A stretch of 64,000 nucleotides of DNA from Streptomyces narbonensis (GCF_014649015.1 NZ_BMSF01000009.1:186001-250000), one strand, 5' to 3'. Positions 40,555 to 50,317 are shown, numbered from the stretch's first letter. Notes: generated by a model not told the origin, from the letters alone. Program-made: numbers and translations.

Positions 40555-41919
40555 ATGACCGCGAATCCGATCGCCGAGACCGTCAGGTCGCTGATGCCCC
40601 GGGCGAAGACCGAGCTCGCGGAGCTCGTGGCCTTCGAGTCGGTGGCGGACGAGGCCGTGGCGCCCCGCAGCGAGTGCGAGGCGGCGGCGAACTGGGTCGC
40701 TGACGCGCTGCGCGCCGAGGACTTCGAGGACGTGGCACTGCTCGACACGCCGGACGGTTCGCAGGCCGTGTACGGCATCCTGCCCGGCCCGGCCGGCGCG
40801 CCGACCGTCCTTCTCTACGCGCACTACGACGTGCAGCCGAAGCTGGACGAGGCCGCGTGGCTGACCCCGCCGTTCGAGCTGACCGAGCGGGACGGCCGCT
40901 GGTACGGGCGCGGCGCGGCCGACTGCAAGGGCGGCTTCATCCTCCACCTGCTCGCGCTGCGTGCCCTCAAGGCGAACGGCGGCGTCCCGGTGACGGTCAA
41001 GGTGATCGTGGAGGGGTCGGAGGAGCAGGGCACCGGCGGTCTGGAGCGGTACGCGGAGCAGCACCCCGAGGTGCTGACCGCCGACACGATCGTCATCGGC
41101 GACGCGGGCAACTTCCGCGTGGGTCTGCCGACGGTGACGGCGACGCTGCGCGGCATGACGATGATCCGGGTGCAGATCGACACCCTGGAGGGCAACCTGC
41201 ACTCCGGTCAGTTCGGCGGCGCCGCGCCGGACGCGCTGGCAGCGCTGATCCGCGTCCTCGACTCGCTGCGCGGTCCCGACGGCTCGACCGTCATCGACGG
41301 CCTGCCGGGAGACAAGGCCTGGGAGGGCCTCCAGTACCCGGAGGACGACTTCCGCCAGGACGCCAAGGTCCTCTCGGGCGTGGACCTGCCGGGCGCCGGC
41401 ACCGTCGCCGACCGGATCTGGGCGCGCCCGGCCGTGACCGTCGTCGGCATCGACTGCCACCCGGTCGCCGGGGCCACGCCGTCGATCCCCGCGTCGGCCC
41501 GCGCCCAGATCAGCCTGCGGGTGCCGCCCGGCCAGGACGCGGCCGAGGCGACGAAGCTGCTGTTCGCGCACATCGAGAAGCACACCCCGTGGAACGCCCG
41601 GGTGTCCCTGGAGCAGGTCGGCCAGGGCCAGGCCTTCCAGGCGGACACGTCGAGCCCGGCGTACGCGTCGATGGCCGACGCGATGAGGATCGCGTACCCC
41701 GGTCAGGAGATGCAGACGGCGGGCATGGGCGGCTCGATCCCGCTGTGCAACACGCTGGCCTCGCTGTACCCGGAGGCGGAGATCCTGCTGATCGGTCTGA
41801 GCGAGCCGGAGGCGCAGATCCACGCGCCCAACGAGTCGGTCTCTCCTGAGGAGCTGGAGCGGCTCTCGGTGGCCGAGGCGCACTTCCTCGTCAACTACGC
41901 CCGCTCGAAGCAGGTCTGA
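40555..41919 (+). CDS. M20-family metallodipeptidase
   Basis: A 454-residue zinc peptidase: LLYAHYDVQP holds the first ligand His and the catalytic Asp, GRGAADCKGG the bridging Asp, VIVEGSEEQGTGGL the general-base Glu pair, and the last His is in EAQIHAPNESV. A dimerisation domain occupies ~190-330. The family cleaves dipeptides or N-acyl amino acids. ATG 40555 follows AGGAG with good spacing; GTG 40549 is also in frame. Stand-alone gene. Confidence 0.92.
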   Translation: MTANPIAETVRSLMPRAKTELAELVAFESVADEAVAPRSECEAAANWVADALRAEDFEDVALLDTPDGSQAVYGILPGPAGAPTVLLYAHYDVQPKLDEAAWLTPPFELTERDGRWYGRGAADCKGGFILHLLALRALKANGGVPVTVKVIVEGSEEQGTGGLERYAEQHPEVLTADTIVIGDAGNFRVGLPTVTATLRGMTMIRVQIDTLEGNLHSGQFGGAAPDALAALIRVLDSLRGPDGSTVIDGLPGDKAWEGLQYPEDDFRQDAKVLSGVDLPGAGTVADRIWARPAVTVVGIDCHPVAGATPSIPASARAQISLRVPPGQDAAEATKLLFAHIEKHTPWNARVSLEQVGQGQAFQADTSSPAYASMADAMRIAYPGQEMQTAGMGGSIPLCNTLASLYPEAEILLIGLSEPEAQIHAPNESVSPEELERLSVAEAHFLVNYARSKQV

Positions 41920-42017
41920 CGGAACCGGCTCGGTCCGGTCCGGATTCAGCGCTCGGCGAAGCTCGCCGAGAGCGGACAAGCATGCGGCGGACCTGCGCGA
42001 ATGCGTAGGTTCGCCGC

Positions 42018-42698
42018 ATGGAAATCACCCAGGTCGCTCCTCGACTGCACCTCCTCGACTACTCCATAGGTCAGGCCTATCTCTGGCGGGACGAAGAGGA
42101 GTTGACTCTCATCGACGCCGGATGGGCGGGCTCGGCCGACGCCACGACGGAGGCGATCCGGGCCGCGGGCCTGGACCCTGACCGGCTGCAGCGGATCGTC
42201 CTGACCCACTGCCACGGGGACCATGTGGGCGGGGCCCAGGAGTTGGCGGACCGCCACGGCGCCGAGATCCTCGCCCACCGCCTGGACGCCCCGGTGATCC
42301 GGGGCGAGGCCCCGGTCCCGGAGCCCGACCTGCTGGACTGGGAACTCCCCCTGTACGAGCACGGGCTGACCGTGCCGGCGGCGCCGCCGACCCGGGTGGA
42401 CCGGGAGGTGGAGGACGGCGAGGAGCTCGGTTTCGGCGACGGCGCGGTGGTGGTGCACACCCCGGGCCACACGCCCGGCTCGCTCGCGGTCCATCTCCCG
42501 AGCCACGGCGTGCTGTTCACGGGCGACACGGTGGCGTCGGTGCAGGGCGTGATGTTCGGCGTCTTCCACGTCGACCGCGATCAGGCCATGGAATCGATGC
42601 GCCGTCTCGCGAAGCTCGCTCCCTCGGTGCTGTGCTGCGGCCACGGAGCGCCGGTGACCGAGGGCACGGCGGCACGGTTCGCCGCCGCGGCCGGCTAG
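42018..42698 (+). CDS. MBL-fold metallohydrolase
   Basis: A 226-residue metallo-beta-lactamase-fold protein: the metal motif LTHCHGDHVGGAQ (HxHxDH form), TPGHTPGSLAVHL with the next His, LFTGDTVA with the bridging Asp, and a final CGHGAP. The size fits small thioesterase, lactonase or glyoxalase II-like hydrolases. It is followed 17 bp later by a MarR gene, which may control it. Confidence 0.9.
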   Translation: MEITQVAPRLHLLDYSIGQAYLWRDEEELTLIDAGWAGSADATTEAIRAAGLDPDRLQRIVLTHCHGDHVGGAQELADRHGAEILAHRLDAPVIRGEAPVPEPDLLDWELPLYEHGLTVPAAPPTRVDREVEDGEELGFGDGAVVVHTPGHTPGSLAVHLPSHGVLFTGDTVASVQGVMFGVFHVDRDQAMESMRRLAKLAPSVLCCGHGAPVTEGTAARFAAAAG

Positions 42699-42715
42699 CG
42701 GAGAGGATGTCGATC

Positions 42716-43204
42716 ATGGAATCCCTCGACTCTCCCTCCACCGACCAGGCGCCCGCCGACCCGGCGGCGAGCGACGACGCCCTCGCGAACCAGCCCATCG
42801 GCTATTGGAGCGGCCTCGCCCACACGGCCGTCACCCGGCACCTGCGGGACGCCATGGCCCGGATCGATGTCACACAGCCGCAGTACTGGGTGCTCAACCG
42901 TGTGAACGGCGGCCCCTCGGCGCCCGGCCGCGAGGAGGTCGTCGCCCAGCTGACGCCCCTCGCGGACGGGCCGCACGAGATCGGGCGCGTCGTCGACCAG
43001 TTGCTGCACCGCGGCTGGCTCCGGGCGGACGACGCCCGGCTCCTGTACCTCACCGATGAGGGCGAGGCCGCGCGCCTGCGGCTCCGCGCGCTGGTGACCG
43101 ACCTGCGCGCCGAGGTGCACGAGGGCATCGGCGACGATGAGTACGTGGCCGCCCTCAAGGTCCTGCGCAGGATGGTCGCCAACGTCGGGGGCGGCCCCTC
43201 CTAG
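42716..43204 (+). CDS. MarR-family transcriptional regulator
   Basis: A 162-residue winged-helix protein: GYWSGLAHTAVTRHLRDAMARIDVTQPQYWVLNRV, then a weakly conserved recognition region (IGRVVDQLLHRGWLR) and wing (LLYLTDEGEAARLRL). ATG 42716 is favoured because GAGAGG lies 9 bases upstream; ATG 42707 is too close to it. Co-transcribed with the MBL hydrolase. Its TAG stop is the first three bases of the palindromic element that follows, so the original C-terminus may have differed. Confidence 0.85.
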   Translation: MESLDSPSTDQAPADPAASDDALANQPIGYWSGLAHTAVTRHLRDAMARIDVTQPQYWVLNRVNGGPSAPGREEVVAQLTPLADGPHEIGRVVDQLLHRGWLRADDARLLYLTDEGEAARLRLRALVTDLRAEVHEGIGDDEYVAALKVLRRMVANVGGGPS

Positions 43205-43380
43205 GTCCTGTCGTCAAACTCCCGTCGTCCGCCCGAAGGGCGGGCCCTGCGGCGTCAGGTGCGTGCTCTCGGCGTGCCGGGCGCGGGCCCGCGTACTGGA
43301 TGTACGCGGGTCTGTGCCCGGTGCGGTGAGAGTGCGTGCATGGCGTCGCAGGGCAGGCGGGAGTTTGACGACAGGGCCTA
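43202..43380. mobile_element. MITE-like 179-bp palindromic element
   Basis: The ends are 23-bp near-perfect inverted repeats: left TAGGTCCTGTCGTCAAACTC onward, right arm identical in complement except one base. Pairing continues imperfectly to a central CGCGTAC-TGGAT-GTACGCG, and the left arm contains an extra small GCCCGAAGGGC hairpin. There is no coding capacity. The element is flanked by CTAG on both sides, the kind of target favoured by some IS5-family transposases in Streptomyces (recalled family knowledge, not checked). Both neighbouring genes end in its terminal TAG. Confidence 0.65.
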
Positions 43381-44445
43381 GGGGGTGTCCGTCGCCACCT
43401 CGGGGGCGTCCCTCCCCACCGGGACCCCCGCCTCCAGGTTGAGCACCGTGCCGCGTTCGCGGGCGCGCAGGGCCCAGCGGAGGCGGTCGTAGCGGACGGG
43501 CGGCAGGAGGCCGGCGGCCTCCGCCTCGGTGACGAAGCGCCATTCGCGGAGCTCGGCGCCGGGGAGGCGGAGGCGCGCCGTGTCGTCGGCGCTGAGCGTG
43601 CCTCCGTCGAAGAGGAGGCGGAGGCCGCCGTACCCCGGGGGCTTGGGCCGCTCCCAGTCGACCAGCAACAGCTTCGGTACGGAGTCGAGTTCGAGCCCGA
43701 TCTCCTCCGCGACCTCGCGCACTCCGGCGCGGGCCGGCGGTTCGCCCGGTTCGACGACTCCGCCGGGGAACTCCCAGCCGGGCTTGTACGTCGGGTCGAC
43801 GAGCAGGAAGCGGTCGTCCTCGTCGAACAGCAGGACGCCCGCCGCCAGCGTCTCGCCGGTCGGTTCGGGCGTCTGGACGATTCCGCAGGTCGCGGCCCGG
43901 TCGGCCAGGACCGCGTCGGCGACGTTCCGGGCGACCTCGGCCACGGTGAGCGCAGAGGTGTCGACGGCGTACGCGTCCCCGGCCAGCCAGTCGAGCGCGG
44001 CGCGGTACGACGGGATGTGGCCGTGGCACCACTCCCGTACCCGCGCGTCGGCCTTGGGTTCGCCGTGCTCGGTCCGGCCGTCGATCCGCTGGCGCAGGAT
44101 CGTTTCCTCCGGAGCGAGCAGCACATGGCGCACCTCGATCCGGCGGGCGGCCAGCGCGCCGAAGATCTCGTCCCGGTACTCCTGCCGGAGCAGGGTCATG
44201 GGGACGATCAGCACCCCGCCGACCTCGGCCAGCAGGGCGGCGGCGGTGTCGACGACCATGCGGCGCCAGATCGCCAGGTCCTGGTAGTCCTCGACTTCGG
44301 CGAGCCGCTTGGCCGGCAGCAGCCAGGTCATGGCCCCGCCGATGAGCTCCGGGTCGTACAACGTGCTGTGCGGGATCAGATCGACCAGTTCGCGCGCGGT
44401 ACTCGACTTCCCCGCGCCGAACGCACCGTTGATCCAGACGATCAC
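43378..44445 (-). CDS. P-loop kinase fused to Nudix hydrolase
   Basis: A 355-residue two-domain protein. Residues 1-~180 are an AAA/kinase-like ATPase of the shikimate/gluconate-kinase class with Walker A INGAFGAGKSST near the N-terminus. Residues ~195-340 are a Nudix domain with box GGVVEPGEPPARAGVREVAEEIGLEL, matching Gx5Ex7REUxEExGU. GTG 44445 follows AGAGGGGG. It may phosphorylate and pyrophosphohydrolyse a nucleotide-type substrate. The stop codon lies in the terminal repeat of the palindromic element, so the last residues may be element-derived. Confidence 0.85.
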   Translation of the reverse strand: MIVWINGAFGAGKSSTARELVDLIPHSTLYDPELIGGAMTWLLPAKRLAEVEDYQDLAIWRRMVVDTAAALLAEVGGVLIVPMTLLRQEYRDEIFGALAARRIEVRHVLLAPEETILRQRIDGRTEHGEPKADARVREWCHGHIPSYRAALDWLAGDAYAVDTSALTVAEVARNVADAVLADRAATCGIVQTPEPTGETLAAGVLLFDEDDRFLLVDPTYKPGWEFPGGVVEPGEPPARAGVREVAEEIGLELDSVPKLLLVDWERPKPPGYGGLRLLFDGGTLSADDTARLRLPGAELREWRFVTEAEAAGLLPPVRYDRLRWALRARERGTVLNLEAGVPVGRDAPEVATDTP

Positions 44446-44569
44446 GATTCCCCCTCTTGGGTAGCCCCCAGTGGACTGCCCGCAACACCCTGCCACGAAA
44501 ACCACGAACACATGTCCGGCAGATGTACGGGGGTGTGCGGGCAGCCCGGCAGGGTGGCGGGATCACGGA

Positions 44570-44645
44570 GGACCGGAGGAACCGGAGGACCGGAGCAACC
44601 GGAGCAACCGGAGGAACCGGAGGAATGGGAGGAAGCAGGGGACCC
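44570..44645. repeat. Intergenic GGAGGAACC-type short tandem repeats
   Basis: About seven to eight imperfect 9-bp units (ACCGGAGGA / ACCGGAGCA) run between the kinase-Nudix gene and the ROK kinase gene, then decay into GGAGGAAGC. This is noncoding and lies downstream of the ROK stop. Confidence 0.75.
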
Positions 44646-44678
44646 AAGGGATCCGAGGGACCGGAGGGACCGCGGCGG

Positions 44679-45650
44679 TCAGGAGCCGGGGTCGGACGAC
44701 GCCCACGCCGCCGCGGCGGCGCCCAGGAGGCCGGCGTCCGTGCCCGTGGCGGCCGGGACCACCGTGAGGTTCCGTACGAAGGAGAGCGTCGCGTAGTCCC
44801 GGAGGCTGCGCCGCAGCGGCCCGAAGAGGACGTCGCCCGCGCCCGCCACCCCGCCGCCGACGACCGCGATGTCGACCTCGACGAGCGTCGCCGTGGCGGC
44901 GATCCCCGCCGCGAGCGCCTGCGCGGCCCGCTCGAAGGAGGCCACGGCCACCGGGTCACCGGCCCGGGCGGCGGCGGCCACCGCCGCCGCGGAGGCGTCG
45001 CCGTCGGGCCCCGGACGCCAGCCGTTCTCCAGGGCACGGCGGGCGATGTGCGGGCCGGCGGCGAGCCGTTCGACACAGCCGCGCCCGCCGCAGGCGCAGG
45101 AGTCGCCGTCCAGGTCCACGGAGATGTGGCCGAGGTGACCGGCGTTGCCGGTGGGTCCCGGGTGGAGCCGGCCGCCGAGGACGAGGCCGCCGCCGACGCC
45201 CGTGGAGACCACGAGGCAGAGGGCGTTGGCATGGCCGCGGGCGGCGCCGAGCCAGTGTTCGGCGGCGGTCATGGCCACCCCGTCGCCGACCAGCGTGACC
45301 GGGCGTCCGCCCGTCGCCCGGCGGACGCGCTCGACGAGCGGGAAGTCGCGCCAGCCGGGGACGTTCACGGGGCTGACGGTCCCCCGCGAGGCGTCGACGG
45401 GGCCTGCGCTGCCGATGCCGACGGCACCCGCCTCCTCCCACTGCGGGGCGGCGGCGAGCTCGTCGAGGACGGCCTCGACGGCCTTCATCACCGTCTCGCC
45501 GTCCTCCCGCGCGGGGGTGGGCCTCCGGGCCCGCACCAGGATCCGCCCCTCGCCGTCGACGAGCGCCCCGGCGATCTTGGTGCCACCGATGTCGAGCGCG
45601 ACGACGGGCCCCGGCGAGGGGCGGGGGGCGGGGTCGGTGAGCGTGGACAC
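44679..45650 (-). CDS. ROK-family sugar kinase (glucokinase-like)
   Basis: A 323-residue ROK kinase: ATP-binding VALDIGGTKIAGALVD, catalytic Asp in LVGDGVAMTAAEHWLG, and the zinc motif GHLGHISVDLDGDSCACGGRGCVE with one His and three Cys. There is no DNA-binding extension, so it is an enzyme that phosphorylates glucose or another hexose. GTG start behind TGGAGG. It is divergent from a LacI gene with a palindromic operator between them. Confidence 0.9.
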   Translation of the reverse strand: MSTLTDPAPRPSPGPVVALDIGGTKIAGALVDGEGRILVRARRPTPAREDGETVMKAVEAVLDELAAAPQWEEAGAVGIGSAGPVDASRGTVSPVNVPGWRDFPLVERVRRATGGRPVTLVGDGVAMTAAEHWLGAARGHANALCLVVSTGVGGGLVLGGRLHPGPTGNAGHLGHISVDLDGDSCACGGRGCVERLAAGPHIARRALENGWRPGPDGDASAAAVAAAARAGDPVAVASFERAAQALAAGIAATATLVEVDIAVVGGGVAGAGDVLFGPLRRSLRDYATLSFVRNLTVVPAATGTDAGLLGAAAAAWASSDPGS

Positions 45651-45719
45651 GGATCCTCCAGTCGGCGGCCGGGAGCGGCCCGGGGCAATCCGTACAGTCT
45701 GCCCAGACTCCGAGCGATT

Positions 45720-45731
45720 GACAACGTTGTC
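45720..45731. promoter_or_regulatory. LacI-type operator between ROK kinase and LacI genes
   Basis: GACAACGTTGTC is a perfect 12-bp palindrome with the central CG typical of LacI-family sites. It overlaps a TTGACA hexamer (45718-45723) that could be a -35 element reading toward the LacI gene, with TATGCT at 45739. Binding would block transcription both ways. Confidence 0.75.
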
Positions 45732-45793
45732 CAGCCTCTATGCTCGACGGAGGAAGAAGATCCGGAACAAACACGACGGAGGAACCCCGCACC

Positions 45794-46828
45794 GTGGCCG
45801 CCATCGCCCGCCGCACCGATCACCGCTACGGCAACCGGCCCACGATGAAGGACGTGGCCGCCCGCGCGGGCGTCGGCCTCAAGACCGTCTCCCGGGTCGT
45901 CAACGGTGAGCCGGGGGTCACCCCGGAGACCGAGCGCCGCGTCCACGAGGCCATCGAGGCCCTCGGCTTCCGCCGCAACGACAGCGCGCGGGTCCTGCGC
46001 AAGGGCCGGACGGCCACCGTCGGCCTGGTCCTCGAGGATCTCGCCGACCCCTTCTACGGACCGCTCAGCCGCGCGGTCGAGGAGGTCGCGCGGGCGCACG
46101 GCGCGCTCCTCATCAACGGATCCAGCGCCGAGGACCCCGACCGGGAGCAGGAGTTGGCGCTCGCGCTCTGCGCGCGCCGGGTCGACGGCCTGATCGTCAT
46201 CCCCGCCGGTGACGACCACCGCTATCTGGAGCCGGAGATCAGGGCGGGTGTCGCCACGGTCTTCGTCGACCGGCCGGCGGGGCGGATCGACGCCGACGCC
46301 GTGCTCTCGGACAGCTTCGGCGGGGCGCGCGAGGGCGTGTCCCATCTGATCGCCCACGGACACCGCCGGATCGGTTTCGTCGGCGACCGGCCCCGCATCC
46401 ACACGGGCGCCGAGCGGCTGCGCGGCTACCGCGCGGCGATGGCAGAAGCGGGCCTTCCGGTCCGGGAGGAGTGGGTCTCCCTCGGGTCGACGAGCCCGGA
46501 GCGGGTGAACGCGGCCGTACGGGGGCTCCTGACCGCGCCGGAGCCGGTGACGGCGCTGTTCGCGGGGAACAACCGGGTCACCGTCACGGCGGTGCGGACC
46601 CTCGCCGCGCATCCGTCGCCGGTCGCCCTCGTCGGCTTCGACGACATCGAGCTGGCCGATCTGCTGGGCATCACGGTCGTCGCCCAGGACGCCGCCGCGC
46701 TCGGCCGGACGGCGGCGGAGCGGCTCTTCCGGCGCCTGGACGGGGCGGGCGGGGCACCGGAGCGGGTGGTGCTCGGCACAAAGCTCCTCGCCCGCGGCTC
46801 GGGCGAGATCCCGGCACCGACCGGCTGA
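45794..46828 (+). CDS. LacI-family transcriptional repressor
   Basis: A 344-residue regulator. The helix-turn-helix is TMKDVAARAGVGLKTVSRVVNGEPGVTPETERRV, the hinge helix FRRNDSARVLRKGRT, and a periplasmic-binding-protein-like effector domain follows (VGLVLEDLADPFYGPL, FVGDRPRIHTGAERLRGYRAA, VALVGFDDIELADLL). GTG 45794 has a GGAGGA site; ATG 45740 would start inside the promoter. Likely represses itself and the ROK kinase. Confidence 0.92.
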   Translation: MAAIARRTDHRYGNRPTMKDVAARAGVGLKTVSRVVNGEPGVTPETERRVHEAIEALGFRRNDSARVLRKGRTATVGLVLEDLADPFYGPLSRAVEEVARAHGALLINGSSAEDPDREQELALALCARRVDGLIVIPAGDDHRYLEPEIRAGVATVFVDRPAGRIDADAVLSDSFGGAREGVSHLIAHGHRRIGFVGDRPRIHTGAERLRGYRAAMAEAGLPVREEWVSLGSTSPERVNAAVRGLLTAPEPVTALFAGNNRVTVTAVRTLAAHPSPVALVGFDDIELADLLGITVVAQDAAALGRTAAERLFRRLDGAGGAPERVVLGTKLLARGSGEIPAPTG

Positions 46829-46833
46829 CGCGC

Positions 46834-46897
46834 GACCGCACGACCGCACGACCGCACGACCGCACGACCGCACGACCGCACGACTACACGACTACGC
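46834..46897. repeat. Octanucleotide tandem repeat (GACCGCAC)n
   Basis: Six perfect 8-bp GACCGCAC units and two variant GACTACAC/GACTACGC units immediately follow the LacI gene. The unit length is not a multiple of three and the repeat is noncoding. Confidence 0.9.
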
Positions 46898-47070
46898 CGA
46901 ACGGCTGGGTACGACAGCCCCCTGCGCGGGCCACCACAGCCGACGTCGGGCCACGTCATGCCACCGCACCCAACCGCCAGGCCACCCCACCCGAACACGA
47001 CCGCCCCGCCCCCGTACCGCGCAGGCGCGCGACGTACGAGGTGTGGGGCAGTCCTGCGAGGACCCGGAGG

Positions 47071-48360
47071 CTACTCGGCCGAAGCGGTGAGGTCGCCGCG
47101 GCGCGGGGCCGCGAAGCGGTCGAGTGCGGCGCGGGTCATGCCGGTGAGGGCGTCGACCTCGGCCGTGTCGAGGGCGCCGCAGTCGATGCCGCGCAGCAGG
47201 TACGAGGAGAGCGCCTTGGCGGTGGCGGGCTCGTCCATGACGTCGCCGCCCGCGTGGTTGGCGTAGGCCGAGAGCCGCTTGGCGGCGGCTTCGTAGCCCT
47301 CGCGGTAGAAGGCGAAGACGGCGGCGTACCGGGTGGGGATGTGGCCGGGGTGCATGTCCCAGCCCTGGTAGTAGGCGCGGGAGAGGGCGCGGCGGGTCAG
47401 GCCGTAGTGCAGGCGCCAGGCCTCGTGGACGTGCTCCTTGGAGCCGACCGGGAGGACGTTGGTGGAGCCGTCCGAGACGCGGACGCCGGTGCCGGCGGCG
47501 GCGACCTGCATGATCGCCTTGGCGTGGTCGGCGGCGGGGTGGTCGCTGGCCTGGTAGGCGGCGGAGACGCCGAGGCAGGCGCTGTAGTCGAAGGTGCCGT
47601 AGTGCAGGCCGGTCGCGCGGCCCTCGGCGGCGCCGATCATGCGGGCGACGGCGGCGGTGCCGTCGGTGGCAAGGATGGACTGGCTGGTCTCGATCTGGAT
47701 CTCGAAGCCGAGGCGGCCGGCGTCCAGGCCGTGGGCCTTCTCGAAGGCCTCCAGCAGGCGGACGAAGGCGGAGACCTGCTCGGGGTAGGTCACCTTCGGC
47801 AGGGTGAGGACGAGACCGTCGGGGAGGCCGCCGTGCTCCAGCAGACCGGTGAGGAAGACGTCGGTGGTGCGGATGCCCCGGTCGCGTACCGCGGACTCCA
47901 TGCACTTCATCCGGATGCCCATGTACGGGGCGGCCGTGGAGTTCGCGTACGCCTCCGAGATCAGCCGCGCCGCGCGGGCCGCGTCCCGGTCCTCGTCCTG
48001 GCCGGCGTACCCGTCCTCGAAGTCGACCCGGAGGTCCTCGATCGGCTCGCGCTCCAGCTTGGCGCGCACGCGGCTGTAGACGTCCTCGGCGAGGTCGTCG
48101 GTGAGGCCCAGGACGGCCGCGAAGGAGGCGGCGTCCGGGGCGTGCTCGTCGAGGGCGGCGAGCGCCTGGTCGCCCCAGGAGCGGACGGTGTCGGCGTCGA
48201 AGACGTTGCCGGGGACGTAGACCGTGTGGACGGGCTGGCGGGTGCCGGGGTCTCCCGGGTAGCGACGGTCGAGCTCCGCGTCCACCGCCGCCAGGGAGGC
48301 GCTGATGCCCTCGCTGACCGCGCCCGCGAGGCTCGTCGACACCTTCTCCTGCTGACCCAT
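47071..48360 (-). CDS. DUF6986-type HpcH/HpaI aldolase/citrate-lyase-like protein
   Basis: A 429-residue TIM-barrel lyase: VHTVYVPGNVF, the metal-binding LRVDFEDGYAGQDEDRDA, LPKVTYPEQV, and GFEIQIETSQSILATDG with the conserved Glu. A LHYGTFDYSACLGV segment and a C-terminal helical domain containing GWDMHPGHIPTRYAAV follow, resembling the malyl-CoA lyase fold. Members cleave CoA thioesters or 2-keto-3-deoxy acids; the substrate here is unknown. ATG 48360 follows GGAGGG. Stand-alone gene. Confidence 0.82.
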   Translation of the reverse strand: MGQQEKVSTSLAGAVSEGISASLAAVDAELDRRYPGDPGTRQPVHTVYVPGNVFDADTVRSWGDQALAALDEHAPDAASFAAVLGLTDDLAEDVYSRVRAKLEREPIEDLRVDFEDGYAGQDEDRDAARAARLISEAYANSTAAPYMGIRMKCMESAVRDRGIRTTDVFLTGLLEHGGLPDGLVLTLPKVTYPEQVSAFVRLLEAFEKAHGLDAGRLGFEIQIETSQSILATDGTAAVARMIGAAEGRATGLHYGTFDYSACLGVSAAYQASDHPAADHAKAIMQVAAAGTGVRVSDGSTNVLPVGSKEHVHEAWRLHYGLTRRALSRAYYQGWDMHPGHIPTRYAAVFAFYREGYEAAAKRLSAYANHAGGDVMDEPATAKALSSYLLRGIDCGALDTAEVDALTGMTRAALDRFAAPRRGDLTASAE

Positions 48361-48456
48361 TCCACACCCTCCTGTTTTCCGCTGCACGGAATCAACAATC
48401 CGTATAGCGAAGTTAATAGTCGGCCTGGACTCACGTCAATGGGTGTCCGAAACGGC

Positions 48457-48494
48457 CGGGGGCCGCGCGGCGACGAATCGCCACGCGGCCCCCG
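48457..48494. terminator. Strong hairpin downstream of etfA
   Basis: 17-nt arms (48457-48473 and 48478-48494) with one mismatch and a CGAA tetraloop, very GC-rich, 19 bp after the etfA stop. It also separates the Etf operon from the aldolase promoter. Confidence 0.8.
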
Positions 48495-48513
48495 GACCGT
48501 ACAGAACCGCAGG

Positions 48514-49476
<963 letters not shown>

Positions 49477-49531
49477 GGGACTTCAGTCTCCTGCGAACGA
49501 AAAGGGGCGGGACGGTCGGCTCGCGCGAGCC

Positions 49532-50317
49532 TTAGATGAACTTCTGGCTCGCGAGGTACTCGGCGAGCTGCTTGCCGCCCTCGCCCTCGTCCTTGACGAT
49601 CGTGCCCGCGGTGCGCGCCGGACGCTCGGCGGCCGAGTCGACCAGGGTCCAGGAACCCTCCAGGCCGACCTCCTCGGCCTCGATGTCGAGGTCGTCGAGG
49701 TCCAGGGACTCCACCGGCTTCTTCTTGGCGGCCATGATGCCCTTGAAGGACGGGTAGCGCGCCTCGCCCGACTGGTCCGTCACGGAGACGACGGCCGGGA
49801 GGGAGGCCTCGAGCTGCTCGGAGGCGGCGTCGCCGTCGCGGCGGCCGGTCACCTTGCCGTCCTCGATCTTGACCTCGGAGAGCAGCGTGACCTGCGGGAC
49901 GCCCAGGCGCTCGGCGAGGATCGCCGGCAGGACACCCATGGTGCCGTCGGTGGAGGCCATACCGGCGATGACGACGTCGTAGCCGGTCTTCTCGATCGCC
50001 TTGGCGAGCACGAGCGACGTGGCCATGACGTCACTGCCGTGCAGGTCGTCGTCCTCGACGTGGACGGCCTTGTCGGCACCCATGGACAGCGCCTTGCGCA
50101 GCGCGTCCTTGGCGTCCTCGGGGCCGACCGTCAGCACGGTGACCTCCGCGTCGTCCGCCTCTTCGGCGATCTGCAGGGCCTGCTCGACCGCGTACTCGTC
50201 GAGCTCCGACAGCAGGCCGTCGACGTCGTCGCGGTCGACCGTCAGGTCGTCCGCGAACTTACGGTCTCCGGTCGCGTCGGGCACGTACTTCACACAGACA
50301 ACGATCCTCAAGCTCAC
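49532..50317 (-). CDS. etfB: Electron transfer flavoprotein beta subunit
   Basis: A 261-residue protein: VVCVKYVPDATGDRKFADD at the N-terminus, then DEYAVEQALQIAEEADDAEVTVLTVGPEDAKDALRKALSMGADKAVHVED and AGMASTDGTMGVLPAILAERLG, the AMP-binding region. It pairs with EtfA. GTG 50317 follows GTAGGAGAG. A ~200-bp upstream region (50318-50518) is AT-richer than average (AAATATTACTCG) and should hold the operon promoter. Confidence 0.96.
   Translation of the reverse strand: MSLRIVVCVKYVPDATGDRKFADDLTVDRDDVDGLLSELDEYAVEQALQIAEEADDAEVTVLTVGPEDAKDALRKALSMGADKAVHVEDDDLHGSDVMATSLVLAKAIEKTGYDVVIAGMASTDGTMGVLPAILAERLGVPQVTLLSEVKIEDGKVTGRRDGDAASEQLEASLPAVVSVTDQSGEARYPSFKGIMAAKKKPVESLDLDDLDIEAEEVGLEGSWTLVDSAAERPARTAGTIVKDEGEGGKQLAEYLASQKFI

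Noticed and set aside
43202..43380. Considered the palindrome as a simple rho-independent terminator
   Set aside because: At 179 bp with 23-bp near-perfect ends, CTAG on both sides and a nested hairpin it is far longer than a terminator; a transposon-derived element explains it better, although it may also terminate transcription.
44570..44645. Considered the GGAGGA-rich repeats as multiple ribosome binding sites for a small gene
   Set aside because: No start codon follows at suitable spacing with a coding-like frame, and the run lies after the ROK kinase stop.
46834..46897. Considered the GACCGCAC octamer series as a CRISPR or iteron array
   Set aside because: Units are 8 bp with no spacers and no cas or rep genes nearby; it is a plain short tandem repeat.
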